From Aricia agestis (taxonomy: Eukaryota; Arthropoda; Insecta; Lepidoptera; Lycaenidae), in assembly GCF_905147365.1 (NCBI RefSeq), contig NC_056427.1, positions 4,283,001 through 4,347,000 on the forward strand: a stretch of DNA of 64,000 bases. Reading direction: 5' to 3'. How positions within the stretch are numbered: the first letter of the stretch is position 1; every line of letters starts with the position of its first letter. Positions 21,600-34,027 of this stretch are shown here, one piece after another. A program made the position numbers and the translations under genes. Below the pieces are notes generated by a model. The model was not told the origin of the DNA. It did no database searches and saw only the letters and a program-made list of their open reading frames with translations.

Positions 21600-24320
21600 A
21601 AAGTTTGATTGGTATCCTGTGAATAGAGAAACTGAGTTTTATGTTTTTAAATTGGTGTTCTAATTTAAAAATATATACTTTAGTGCATTTGGAATCTTGA
21701 AAAACGGTAATACGGATAGACATATTTTGTTTATTAGTATTATTATATTTATTTATTATTTAACATACAATATAGATTAATGTTATCAAATAAATCGTAC
21801 CCTAACAAGCAGAAAAATAGGCCAATAGTAAGAAAATAGTGATTTATAATGTAGTAATAGAGAAGTTTCTCTCTATAATAATAAGCATTGGAGAAAACTT
21901 ACTACTTACGCAGACCTACTTATCGGTAAAATACTGGAGCTACTTGATGCATATTATAATATAAGAGCGTGCCATTTCAAAGTCTTTAAAACTTCTTCTT
22001 TACAAATGGCCGACTCAGTGACTTGCCAATTTTTTTGGGGTCATTTTGACAATTTTGAGTTATGACATTGACGTAGATGGCATAACTTTTTCATAAAGTT
22101 TATTTCTATGAAATAATAACATAATATCATGTCGTGCTATATCCTGAGTTTCGTAAACTTTAACTTTTTAACTTGAGTTTTCAGAAACTAAGGGTTTTGA
22201 TTTATACTGAAAGCAATGAATATAAATGAATATAAAAATATTTAAGAAACAGTTAAAAATATTACTTATAGAAAAATGTTATTATAATATAGTAGACTAT
22301 TTGAATGATAAAATCACTAATTATTATACTTCATAGGAATAAATAATGTAAGTAAATTAATGCTATTAATTTATGACATGAAATGTAATATTAATTACAA
22401 TACAATTAAATTTTAATCAATGACTTTTCCTAATCTTTTTTAAATATTGACTACGTTAATTGAATTAAATTATGCACTACTTGACTATTTTAATGAAATG
22501 TTTGAATGAAGTTTATTATTATTATCAAATCAAATTATTTATTAAATTAAATTATATTAAATGTTTTAATTATTTAAGTTATATTTTGTCTTAATTAATA
22601 TTATTTTTTACCTAATTTACGTTTTATGATTTTTTTATATATATGTAAGTTTAAAACTTCTTATTTAGAGTAGGCTGGTATGTTTGCGACAGAAAAGTAA
22701 AATATTTGAATTTTGAAGGACGACAATGTCAAGTTTGTAAGAACTGATAAAAATGTTTTAAGAGAAAATATATTTTGTGTTCAATTTGGAGGATTTAAAT
22801 TATAAACGTAATTGTCGTTTCTTTATATTTACAGGTACTTATGTTATTCCACTATTATTTTATTTACTTAGTTCTTGTACATATAGTTTTAAATGTTTTA
22901 CTGTTTGCTTATACATTAAATCTTTATATTTACAGAGAAACAAAATTGTTTATGTTTTCCTCCTATATGTCGTAATAATCTTATATATATATATATATTC
23001 AATTGTGTTAAAATTTCATCCAAACTGTCTATCAATTTTATTTTGATTAAGTGTTTTTATATTTTGAACTATTTTGTAGACATGATCAATGATCGCCATC
23101 AAATTTGCATGCCTAATATTAGGTAGAAAGACTGGACCTCTGTATAACTATTGTAACACCTATTGTAACGGTACTTTCGGCAAATAAACAATTCTTATTA
23201 TTATTCTTGACACGTAGAATTGACCGGACTTGCCACCTGTTTTTTTTTTTTTTTGAGTTGTTCCAATTTTGATTGGCTCATTTAAAAATGCAGCGCATCG
23301 CAACGTCGCCACAATACACATAAGTACCAATAGTTCGACTGCAAAGAGACGGACAGGTTTCAATATCTGTCAAATTCGTCGGGTTTCACTAGGATTATGA
23401 ACGGAATGTGCCTCGCGCTGGCTGATTTTAATTTATTTTTAAATATTTAAAATAAAGATTTCAAAATTGGATTCTGACAATTTTAATCGCATGTGCCAAA
23501 ACACAAACAACAATACGACCAAAGAGGAACACGTCCAGCGAATATGTTATAGTTTTAAATTCGTAGGTAACAATTTAACAACCCTAGCGATGATTTTCGT
23601 CATAAAACGTCAAATTTAAAAATTTCAACATCAGTTCTAAGTCGGCATACTCTATAATTCTGTCTACTCTGACGTCGCCTTGCAATATAAACTGACTTTA
23701 TGGAAATAAATATTTCAAGCAAAAGACAATATGTTTTTGTCAATAATATTATTAAGTACACTTTTTCGTTTTCCACACTGGTTCAGTTGTCAAAAACATT
23801 TTTTACGTGTCGCTTACGCGCTTCTTGTTAATCCGGTTGTAATATAAGATGTTTGTTACACGACACTGTTTTTGATTGATTTCACATTTAATTGAAGAAT
23901 TTATTGATGGACATACGGACAGATAGAATCTTTGTGGTATTAGAAAGTTTGTGGTATGGGCGAAGGACTGGTGTACTTTTTTTGTGAATTTTCTTACGAC
24001 ATAATAAATGAGATGTTAACTTATTTAGAAAACTTGTTACCGCCATGATTTGGAGTACAAACCCACAAAAACTGTACATTTTAATCGCTAAATAGGAGCT
24101 GGCTGACTTCTATAATATTAAGTATTCCGGCATAAGTATAATTCCAACAGTTCCATATTTAATTCGATGCAAACAAACGCACAAACAAAATTATATTTAA
24201 AGAGCTTTTTTTATTGCCATAACTTACTTCGAGGAAATCAGAAATACTAAGCAAAGGAATTATAGCTGAGAACTGCTTTACTTTTTGAAAATTTAAAATT
24301 TAAAATCCATTCATAACGAT
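21600..24320. other. upstream AT-rich region, nothing recognised
   Basis: Long AT-rich sequence 5' of the first visible kirre-like exon. A leader exon or enhancer could lie here but nothing in the sequence identifies one. Small frames such as 23363-23160 (minus) start with a hydrophobic run but lack any family signature. Confidence 0.4.
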
Positions 24321-24328
24321 TATTATTA

Positions 24329-24454
24329 TTTTTTATGAAATAAGGGGGCAAACAAGCAAACGGGTCACCTGATGGAAAGCAACTTCCGTCGCCGGTATAT
24401 GGTATTTCTCCGGTCGAGCCGACCCATTGGTGCCGAAGCATGGCGCTACCACGT
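24329..24454 (-). mobile_element. poly(A) SINE, internally deleted (copy 3)
   Basis: Only the 3' tail (GAAATAAGGGGGCAAAC reversed) and the 5' head joined at CGTCGCCGGTATATGG; about 180 bp lost. Confidence 0.75.
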
Positions 24455-24893
24455 AAACCTGACATAGTTAATAACATCATCCTTTTGAAAATTGGTTATA
24501 AATAGGGGTGTGTTGTAACTTGTAAGCGCACGTGCCAAAAAATATATTTTCCAATCCAGTTTTAGTCTAAAAGAGATTATTAAAGTTGATTTTATTAACA
24601 TAATTAATTGTATATCTATAGAACTGATTTAAATTTATATTATATACTTTAGATGTTTTTTGTGTTAAAGGTCAATATGGCACCCGGATACAAGATTTTT
24701 AATTTTAAAGTAGCCATGTTTTGTCAGGTTTTAAAACACCTATACGCTTCTCTTAAATTTTGAAGATTATCCATCCAAATGTGCCTAAAAAGGCTCACTA
24801 CTAAAAATATAATATACCCTACATTTGACATACTATAAAGACGAAAGAGAGAGGTATATAACTTTCAATCCTATCACCTATGCCATTCTGTCC

Positions 24894-24895
<2 letters not shown>

Positions 24896-24980
<85 letters not shown>
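24896..24980. repeat. (TA)n microsatellite, about 80 bp
   Basis: Uninterrupted AT dinucleotide repeat. Alternating Ile-Tyr frames through it are artefacts. Confidence 0.98.
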
Positions 24981-24984
<4 letters not shown>

Positions 24985-24989
24985 CTGTA

Positions 24990-26020
24990 TTATCTATGAT
25001 TCTGTCGGTCTCTCCCTCTGTCTCAAGAATCGGGGACAAAATATGATGGTAGTTTAAAATGTTTATTTTTTCCAAAAACAATACAAAGGTGATAAAAGGT
25101 CGAGAGTGACATTTTATAGCTAGTCACTTTAACGACTAAAACGAATGTGATAAAATTTGTTAAAAAAAAAAACATAAATATTGCCTTCCTAGAACTGAAT
25201 GAATGGAAATGATTACATGATATTAAAGTGCCAATACAATGATTTAAAAACCAAATCAGATACATTAAATAAAAAAAAGTAATAAAAATTCTACAGATGC
25301 AAAATTATAAAAAATATAGTCCGCTTTAAGTGTATTGATATAGTTAAAATTACAAATTGAATTCTCGCCAGAAGTCAAATAGTGGGATAAACAGGTTTTG
25401 ATGCTTTATCGCTTTTATCTACAAGGTTACCGTGGTCAGATACATGAAACATTTTATTTTGAATGTTAACAAAGCAGAGCATTTGATAAGATTTAAAATA
25501 TAATATAAACGTCAGTAAATCACTTGAAATCTGCAAGTGTAATGTCAAAATTATACAATATTTAGCTGAAAATTGCAAATGGCGTTTTTATCTAAATTAA
25601 TTCTAATGTCAAAGAATGAAAATTATAAGACAAGTGTCAACTTAGGACACTAAATTATTGTTATAATAAAATGGAAGGACTGAGTTTTTTTTTTCTTGTT
25701 AACTTTTTTTATACACAGAAATAAAGTTTTTAAAAAGTTGATCTATAATTGTGTTGATTTTGTTCTTGTATTAAAGTGAACTCTGAAAGCATATGCAAGT
25801 GAACTCTTTCATCTATTTTAAGATGTTTTTTCATGGGAAATTGAAAGCATATCGGCCGCACACGAAGTCAATTATGCGTAGAAACTAAAAAAACGCGTTA
25901 GCATAATATTTGTACCACATGGCGACGTCAGATGAGTATGTAAAAATTTCTGGAAGGATCTTTAAAACCAGGGCTTAACAAAGGTGTTAAGTTTTGAATG
26001 GATGTTGCAAATTTGGTCAT
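24990..26020. other. AT-rich stretch, nothing recognised
   Basis: No gene or clear repeat boundary seen. Confidence 0.4.
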
Positions 26021-26022
26021 TT

Positions 26023-26461
26023 TTAGGGTTCCGTACCCAAAGGGTAAAAACGGGACCCTATTACTTAGACTACGTTGTCTGTCCGTCTGTCTGTCTGTCT
26101 GTCTCTAGGCTGTAACTCAAGAACGGTAATAGCTAGAGAGTGGAAATTTTTACAGATTATATATATCCGTTGCCGCTTTAACAACAAGTTAATACTAAAA
26201 ACAAAATAAAATTAATATTCAAGAGGGGCTCCCAATTCCCATACAACAAACGTGGCGTTTGCTCTACATCAATAATGGCAACAGGTACGTACTTGAGTTT
26301 TGCTCAAAGTACTTAGTTATATGCGTACTATAATATTTAAAAGTAATTAATAAAACAAAAAATTAAGGAGTACTCCCATACAAAAAACACAATTTTGGCC
26401 TAATTTTGCTCTATAATGGTACGGAACCCTTCGTGCGCGAGTCTGACTCGCACTTGGCCGA
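26023..26461 (+). mobile_element. GGGTTCCGTACCC repeat, near complete
   Basis: AGGGTTCCGTACCCAAAGGG at the left; CTGTCTGTCTGTCTGTCTC; right end ATGGTACGGAACCC then GCGCGAGTCTGACTCGCAC and TTGGCCG. Confidence 0.7.
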
Positions 26462-27212
26462 TTATTTCATTTGAAGAACTTGTTATGATATTATAAATAA
26501 ATGATTTAGTTGTGATTGCGTTGCCTAAAAAAACTGATCAATATTTGAGACTATTTTTTTTTGGTCCAAATTCAATAAATTTTATCGTAGTATATTATTA
26601 TTTTGATACTCAGTATTAACTATAATGGTGTATTGGGCAATAGTAATGATTTCGAGTGGTATTGATAACAAAACAGATGGCTGCATATTAGATTAATGTT
26701 TTAATGTTACCCGTACGTCTGTACGAGCAAATGAATGGCGGGAACATTTTTCTGAAATTAAAAAGAGCCAATATTCACTGACTAATGGTCTACTTGAAAG
26801 AAACAGGTATTTGTACAAAATTTTATGAAAATGGCTCTATTACTTTCGTAAGCTATTTAATTCAAAGAGCCTATGCCCTTCGTCTTTCTTCTTAGTCTAC
26901 TTTGGTACCAAATTTTATCAAAATCATTCTTTTAGTTTCAGAAACTATTCAATGCACACTTCGGTCCAGCGGATAATATTATTAATAAAGGAGGATAGAC
27001 AGACATATTATTATTATGGATGAAGATGATTGAATGGTTTAATTAATATTAATTAAACAGTGGGAAACTTATTGATATTCATAATATTGATGTTATAATT
27101 AATTTAATATAGAATTATATTAAAATCATTTCAATGCGTTATTAAAATAACAGAATGTAGAATCATTAATTGTATGACTTTTTCACTTCAATGACGAATT
27201 GTTTATATCCAA

Positions 27213-27401
27213 CTAGATGATGCCCGCAATTCGTTTATCGCGTGGAAACCGTACATTTTTCGGGATAGAAAGTATCCTATGTCCTTTCTCGGGATTCAAA
27301 GTATCTACATACCAAATTCCAGCAAAATCGATTCAGTGGTTTGGGTGTGAAGGGGTAACAGACAGACAGACACACTTTTACATTTATAATATTAGCATGG
27401 A
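27213..27401 (-). mobile_element. Helitron family 1
   Basis: CTAGATGATGCCCGCAAT to ATAATATTAGCATGGA. Confidence 0.75.
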
Positions 27402-27620
27402 TTACTCATTCTCTTGATTGACATGCCAATTCGAAGATCTATATTTTTGCTAATTACCTAATATAAGTGAGTAACGCACCACATGGCCACATATGGGAGA
27501 CAGATACGACTAATCCAATTTAGATATTTCATATTCCCAGCCATAATCACTATGAGCGGATAAAGTCAACACGTGCTGAGAGAGCATAGGTCCATTGACA
27601 AACGCTTGAAATGATATGAA

Positions 27621-28904
27621 CCCAAGCAGCAAATGGACGTGCTATAATGGTCGAGAGCACGTTCTTGTTTTCGCTTTAAGTTCTATAAAAGTTCTTAAAA
27701 CAGTCGAGTAAAAGTGCTGTAAACGTTTACTCGACGCGAAAAAGGCGCAAATTATTCAGACTAAAGTCCTATTAAAGTGGAATAAGCGCTGAGTAAGCAA
27801 CAAAAAGATGCTGTAAGATTTGAGTAAAAGTGGTAGAAAACACTAAAAGAGTTTTAAGAGTAACCAAAATGCGTATATAGGATATTTAGTTCAATAAACG
27901 CAATTGATTTGCTATTATACAGATAAAGTGTGCTATAATAGCAGACGAATTGCTTTTATTCTCCTTTTTAGTTCTATAACAGCGAATAGAATGCTTTTAC
28001 TCGACAAATTAGTGCTGTAAAGAGTGCGAGCTTGTGTGCTACATAAATTTAATGTAAAAAAATTATAGTTATTAAACTACATCTCAATCCTTATTTATAT
28101 TATCAAGTTTTTGAGAAATCAATATGTGATTATTTTTACTGTTCGTGTAGCTACTCCAAAACATCATGCGCAACAAGCTTTATTGATAAACCCAAAGGCA
28201 TTTTTACATAAACATTCATGCGCTGCCTATTTTCTTAAATTTGAAGACTAATTAATATAATTAAATTTACTTAAAATATATTTTTTTACTGCCATTGTCC
28301 ACATTGATAATCTAGTTGCAGTAACAGCTAACTTATTCCATTAAAAGTCGAGTAAGAGTGCTGGTCACCACATTTATAGCACAAGGTGTCGCCATGATAA
28401 CAGGATTTAGGGTTCGCTTCGTAAATATCGTATAACAGCTCTTAATTACACTACAGCTCCTATACGAACGTTTTTAATTCTACTATAAGAGTTAGTCTGT
28501 AAGCGTGCAGTAACAGCAGCAATGTTGCCATAAGCAATTCGATTGCGTTTATAGAGCTTTTATAGAAACATAAAAGATAGCTGAGTAACGGCTGTATAAA
28601 AGCACCCAATTCAGCGAATCATCTATTCTACAGCTATTATACGACTGTTAGAGATCAAACGATCGAATAATGAGTATTTTAGCCATATTAATTCAGCATC
28701 TGCTAAAAGGTGGAGTAAAAGGGCTAAAACATAGTGCTGTAAACGTTTATTCGACGTCCTTAAAGCACACATTAGCAAATATTGCCAAATAGTCGAGATA
28801 ACCGCTATTATACGATAAATAGGTGTTTTATGAACGGTTACCCGGCTCTTATACGATTAAAGGCTGAGTAAAAAAATCCTTATTCGACTGTTTTGCTGCT
28901 TGGG
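27621..28904. mobile_element. 1.28-kb TIR-bounded element packed with recurrent short words
   Basis: Ends CCCAAGCAGCAAA and TTTGCTGCTTGGG. The interior repeats degenerate words on both strands: GTCGAGTAAAAGTGCTGTAA near the left, GAGTAAAAGGGCTAAAACAT and GTGCTGTAAACGTTTATTCG near the right, many CTATTATACGA, CTATAAGAG and TCGAGTAA variants between. No ORF over 60 codons and no transposase motif. Target duplication not clear. Class unknown. Confidence 0.6.
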
Positions 28905-28910
28905 AATGTA

Positions 28911-29930
28911 CCTTCTTGGTGGAAATTCATGTTTCACAGTAATAATATACGCTTTTCATGCACATTGTTAATTAATAAAAGTGGAAAGAGTGCATGAAAA
29001 GTGTATATTATTAAATACAAATAAATTTGCTATAAATAAATAAATACTATTAAATTAGCAATGAGCGATCAGTTGATATTACGAAGATATTATAGTTAAA
29101 ATGCGTTTGATTACGTAAGCTTATAAAAAACCAAGACTGGATCAGGATAGAATCATCAATCATCTATTGATTATAATAATATTTTCTACCACGAGTCAAC
29201 ATCAGTATAAAATGATATACGCATTACGCGAGTTATTTACACATTTTTATAACACATTTATTTACAGGCATTTTGTTAAAATAAGTTTTTCCCAATTTAC
29301 CTAATAAAATGAGTTATAAAGCCACGATAACATAAACTATAAATAATAATAATCCCAACCCATCAGTCAAAACTTTGAGGCCCGAACATAAATCACCAAC
29401 GCCCACAAAATTTGTAACACACGAAAACAACACCCTAATCGCAACTGATAACTGGCGGATAGAGGTTTTTGCCTTTTTTGGCGGATAGACTTTTTTGCCT
29501 TTCTTCGTACTTTAATGGTTGCGGATGGACTTTTTGCGATGGAGTTTATTGGGGCCGTATTACAAGCTTTCAGGAACTATTTTGCTTTAAAAAGTTGTAT
29601 TTAAAAGACTCGTATAGTCTGTAGAAAAGAAATGGACATACGGTTTCGGGGCACTAAATAAGGGTATATCTAGATTTATTTCTTATAATTATATTATAAG
29701 AAATAAATCTAAATATATAAAGTTCTAAAAGATAAGATTATTATAATAGTAAAAATGTCTTATATAAGATGTTATATTATAAAATTAATTTATATCATAT
29801 TAAATGCTATTTAAATGAAAAATTAACTGAACTAAAAGGATCCGATATCTAATCGTATAGCTTAAGACGGCCATGTCCTGCGGTGTTGCTGTCAAAATAC
29901 TGTAATAGAGCTGTCTTCTGCACGATTTTG
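28911..29930. other. AT-rich stretch with a small perfect foldback
   Basis: Contains a 19-bp inverted repeat with 3-nt spacer at 29671-29711 (TAGATTTATTTCTTATAAT arm) and GGCGGATAGA-type short repeats near 29455-29490. No gene seen. Confidence 0.4.
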
Positions 29931-29947
29931 CGGCAATTACCAATTAA

Positions 29948-30078
29948 CGATTTGCAAGTATCAAGACTGGCTTGTTTTACTAGATGACGTCTGTCATTTT
30001 GATGATATTATTATATTAGCGATTTGCAAGTATCAAGACTGGCTTGTTTGACTAGATGTCTGTCATTTTGATGATATT
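29948..30078 (+). repeat. tandem duplication of about 62 bp
   Basis: CGATTTGCAAGTATCAAGAC, CTGGCTTGTTT, ACTAGATG and TCTGTCATTTTGATGATATT occur at 29953 and again at 30010; copies differ by a few bases. Confidence 0.75.
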
Positions 30079-30179
30079 TTGTTGTTGAATAAATAATGTT
30101 AGGCTATGGCTGGCTATGGATTGTAAAATTATTTATTTTAGTTGAAAATGTCCATACCTCCATTATGCTAATTTTAATA

Positions 30180-30354
30180 ATAAAATTATGTCGGTTACCT
30201 CTCACGTCCAAACCACTGAACCGACTTTGCAGAAACTGGATATGGATATACTTTAAATCCCGAGAAAGGACATAGGATACTTTTCATTGCGGAAAATGTA
30301 CGGTGCCCGCGCGATTAATGAATTTTGACGCAACGGAGTTGCGGGCGTCATCTA
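30180..30354 (+). mobile_element. Helitron family 1
   Basis: CCACTGAACCGACTTTGCAG, hairpin CGCAACGGAGTTGCG, GGCGTCATCTA; the terminal G is replaced by the next MITE. Confidence 0.65.
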
Positions 30355-30356
30355 TA

Positions 30357-30902
30357 CAGGGTGTAACAAAACTAAGTGATAATATTTTAGGATGTGTATG
30401 TGTTCCTTTTAGAGAGTTCACTGTGAAAGTAGCAGCGCTGAAAGACCATTTTTTTTTTCACTTTTGTGTGGGCAAGCGCCCCCGAACCCAGTGCGGCGCA
30501 CGAGTTTCCCAATACAAAAGTGAGAAAAAAAATTGGTCTTTCAGCGCTGCCCCTTTCACTGTGAACTCTCTACAAGGGACACAATACAATCCTAAAGCAG
30601 GGGTCACCAATTAGTTTCGCGCGGGGTCCATTTTAAGAAATAAAGTGACCTTCACGGTCCGCACATAAAAAAAAATTACATATCAATGAGAAAAGTGTCA
30701 GTTTTTCGTTGCTTGTTTGGAGTGAAATTGGTGCAAGCTATTGACATTAACCCTGGAGATCTCCAGGAATCTCCAGGATTTGATTTTTAACGAAGTTCAT
30801 CTTCGAACATGGTTGGTCCGCACACAATGGGTCGGTGGACCGCGGTCCACTATTTGGTGACCCCTGTCCTAAAGCATTATCACTTAGTTTTGTTACACCC
30901 TG
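30357..30902. mobile_element. CAGGGTGTAACA MITE carrying a nested hAT element
   Basis: Left arm CAGGGTGTAACAAAACTAAG, right end CTTAGTTTTGTTACACCCTG. It is interrupted in its right arm by the element at 30598-30866. Confidence 0.85.
30598..30866. mobile_element. hAT-type MITE with perfect 8-bp target duplication
   Basis: TIRs CAGGGGTCACCAA and TTGGTGACCCCTG. TCCTAAAG flanks both sides (30590-30597 and 30867-30874). CAG...CTG ends and 8-bp duplication are hAT hallmarks. Non-coding. Confidence 0.9.
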
Positions 30903-31159
30903 TATATGTGCTTAAAATATTGGCAGTATAAACTACGGATAAAGGAAGATTATAAATATTAATGATCATATTTTTTAAGAAAGCAAACTATTATTATTTA
31001 CCTTTTTTGCTACTTTAATAGTTTCCTGGACGGAAACATTTTCAATGTTACATTCCTAAAAACAACTTTCTTTAATATTAATATGATATTGCAAATTAAA
31101 TTATTATTTAGTTTTATTTATATCCTTACAATAACTGCAAATCTTTAACAATATCCTAA

Positions 31160-31345
31160 CTAATATTATATGCGAAAGTGTCTACCTGTATGTCTGTTAC
31201 CTCTTCACGCCCAAACCACTGAACTGACTTTGCTGAAATTTTCTATGGAGATGCTTTGAGTCTCGGGATAGAATATAGAATCCTTTTCAACCCTGAAAAA
31301 TGTACGGTTGTCGAGCGATAATCGAATTTTGGCACAACCTGTTTA
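31160..31345 (+). mobile_element. Helitron family 1, 3' end lost
   Basis: TAATATTATATGCGAAAGTG to TTTTGGCACAACC. Confidence 0.6.
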
Positions 31346-31597
31346 TTATAATAGACATTTAATCACCCATTGTAAAATTAATATCTTAACTAACAACTTT
31401 ACTAATGAAAACTATTCAAGTTAAACGTATTATGATAACTTATTAATGAAATTAAGGGATTCGTGTATTTATTTAATTAATTTAAATGCAAGTTTAAAGT
31501 TAAATTCTCATAGTATTGGATAAATGGAGAACTATAATTAATCCATTAAATGAAATAATTGTTTTATCCTTGTTGCAATCTAAAGTGCAAATATAAT

Positions 31598-31745
31598 AGG
31601 GCCTGTTTCACCACTTTCTGATAAAGTGCCGGATAGGATATCCACAACTTATTTGACGGATTCTTTATACTCTATCTCATATCTGTCAAGTTAACTTGTG
31701 GATAGCCTATTCGGCACCTTATCAGGAAGTGGTGAAACAGGCCCT
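31598..31745. mobile_element. MITE, GGGCCTGTTTCACC family (copy 2)
   Basis: TIRs GGGCCTGTTTCACCACTTTC and AAGTGGTGAAACAGGCCC; inner arms ATAGGATATCCACAACTTAT and TTAACTTGTGGATAGCCTAT. Confidence 0.85.
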
Positions 31746-31746
31746 T

Positions 31747-31939
31747 AATAATATAACTGCGAAAGTGTGTCTGTCTGTTGCCTCTTCAAGCTTAAACGGC
31801 TGAACCGATTTAGATAAAATTTGGTTTGGAGATACTTTGAGATACGGAAAAGGATGTAGGATAGTTCCGTCGCGGAAAAAGGTACGGTGCCCCCGCAACA
31901 AGAAAATGTCCGCGCAACGGAGTTTCGGGCATCATCTAG
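31747..31939 (+). mobile_element. Helitron family 1
   Basis: ATAATATAACTGCGAAAGTG, hairpin CGCAACGGAGTTTCGGGC and CATCTAG. Confidence 0.7.
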
Positions 31940-31981
31940 TAAAAGATTATTAGTTGAAGAATACGTAATTCGTCACTAGAT

Positions 31982-32189
31982 ATCTCTAATATATAAAAAT
32001 AAGTCGGGTTTTCCTTCCTGACGCTATAACTCCAGAACGCACGAACCGATTTCCACGGTTTTGCATTCGTTGGAAAGGTCTCGGGCTCCGTGAGGTATAT
32101 AGAAAAAAAATATGAAAAAACTTCAAGATAAAATCAGGAAAACAGGGAAAATCTTTTTATGGCACAACAACGTTTGCCGGGACAGCTAG
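31982..32189 (+). mobile_element. Helitron family 5
   Basis: TCTCTAATATATAAAAATAA start; AACAACGTTTGCCGGGACAG and CTAG end. Confidence 0.6.
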
Positions 32190-32203
32190 TTACGTATAAA
32201 ATA

Positions 32204-32674
32204 CTAGATGACGCCCGTAACTCCTTTGCGCCAAAACTCGTTTATCGCGCGGGAACCGTACATTTTTCCGGAACAAAAAGTATCCTATGTCAGTTCTCGG
32301 GACTCAAAGTATCTCCACGCCAAATTTCAACAAAATCAGTTCAGCGGTTTGGGCGTGAATAGGTAACAGACAGACAGACACACTTTCGCATTTTCAGTGT
32401 GTAACAAAAATAAGAGATAATACTTTAGGGTGTGTATGTGTTCCTTGTAAAGAGTTCACTGTGAAAGTAGCACGACTGAAAGATTCAAATTTTTTTTCAC
32501 TTTTGTATGGGCAAAGGCCCGCCCGAGCAGCACGACTCACGAGTTTCCCCATACAAAAGTGAAAAAAAAATCTTTCTGAGCTGCTACTTTCACAGTGAAC
32601 TCTCTACAAGGAACACGTACACACCGTAAAGTATTATCATTTATTTTTATTACACCCTGTATAATATTAGTAAG
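32204..32674 (-). mobile_element. Helitron family 1 split by a CAGGGTGTAACA MITE
   Basis: CTAGATGACGCCCGTAACTC to CACTTTCGCATTTT, then the MITE (32395-32659), then TATAATATTAGTA completing the Helitron start. The MITE is therefore younger. Confidence 0.7.
32395..32659. mobile_element. CAGGGTGTAACA palindromic MITE, nested
   Basis: CAGTGTGTAACAAAAATAAG and TTTATTACACCCTG ends; arms about 110 bp. A related scrap lies at 32877-32921. Confidence 0.8.
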
Positions 32675-32934
32675 TACATATATGGTTTGTCTATCTGTCT
32701 ATCTATCTTGAGCCGCTAAACAACGTCCCGGATTTGACTGTCTGTCTGACAATGTCAACGAACTTCCAAATATAGCTGGGTACTGCAACTGGAGACAAAA
32801 CAACTAATGCATTTCTCACATTCATACGAGAATTTCTACATACGTAAACGAAGCTTGCCGCTGTCTGTCCTCAAATAAGAACAAAACTGAGTGATAATAC
32901 TATAGGGTGTATGTGCTAGTAAGGGTGTTTTAAG

Positions 32935-33180
32935 GGTTCCGTACCCAAAGGGTAAAAACGGGACCCTATTACCACTTCGCTGTCGTCTGTCTGTCTCCAG
33001 GCTGTAACTCAAGAATCGCTATAGCTAGACTTCTGAAATTTTCACAGATTGTGTATATCTATTGTCGCTATAACGACAAATACTAAAAACAAAATAAAAT
33101 GAAAATTTAAGGGGGGCTCCTAAGCAAAAAACAAAATTTTTGGCCCATTTTTGCTCTATGGCGGTGCGGAACCTTTCGTG
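32935..33180 (+). mobile_element. GGGTTCCGTACCC repeat, shortened
   Basis: GGGTTCCGTACCCAAAGGGT, CTCCAGGCTGTAACTCAAGA and GCGGTGCGGAACCTTTCGTG. Confidence 0.65.
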
Positions 33181-33325
33181 TTCTCCGTCATTTCTCCGAT
33201 TATTTCTATCATGCGTGTTGTACCCGTGCGATGGATAATAATATGGTCCGCATGCGGGTGACAACATGCTCCTGCTCCTCCATGACAGGAGAAACATCTA
33301 TGAAAGGATCCACGCACGGGGGACA

Positions 33326-33622
33326 CCATAAAGTTATTATACCTAGCGGAATAGAGCAACGATCTCGAGCTGTCAAACGAAACCAAAATTGGTTTTCATC
33401 TGTGTGAAAAATATGTGTACGTATACACTTACACAAGCATGATTGAACATGAATTCTATGAGATTAAATTGTCAACGTGCGGTACGTGCCGACTGGACGT
33501 CAAGAAAAGAGTGCTGCTGTCATGTATCACACGTCTCTATTTACCACGCAGTGTTACTGATAGCGACATCTCTCTTGCTCAGGCCTTTGTTTCTCTATTC
33601 CGCTAGGTATATTAACTTTATG
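33326..33622. mobile_element. MITE with about 30-bp TIRs
   Basis: CATAAAGTTATTATACCTAG at the left and CTAGGTATATTAACTTTATG at the right, with CGGAATAGAG / CTCTATTCCG inside. GAAAGGATCCACGC lies outside on both sides in the same orientation (33302 and 33624). Confidence 0.6.
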
Positions 33623-34027
33623 GAAAGGATCCACGCGCGGGCGATAACACGCATGACAGGAAAAACGCGGAAAACTGGCAAATACAAAATGTTTGACGTT
33701 TCCGTTTGTCAGTTTGTAAGCGCTTTGTACCTCCGGAATAGCTCTCTCGATTCATAATCTGAATTTCATAATATTAATTCAGAATGTCCGGAAAATGAGC
33801 CTCCACAGTCCACACATATTTTTTTCAGATTGAGTTTCCGGACGTGTATGGTAAGTTTTCTAAATAAAGATTCTGAATTTCAGATTATGATTTGGAAATC
33901 CTTTCTGAATATGTTTTAGGAATTATTTTAGGTACTAATTATTTTTCATTTTAGGTACTAGTTATCCATACTAATTTTACAATTATGCGAAAACGTGTTT
34001 AACCGACGTTAAACTTACACCTGCCTA

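Noticed and set aside
23160..23363. Minus-strand frame beginning with a hydrophobic, signal-like run
   Set aside because: 67 codons, no family match, no splice partner; likely chance.
24825..25081. Long Ile-Tyr frames on both strands
   Set aside because: Produced by the (TA)n microsatellite.
27621..28904. CRISPR-like array in the word-rich element
   Set aside because: The recurrent words are degenerate, irregularly spaced and on both strands; there are no constant-length spacers, and the context is eukaryotic.
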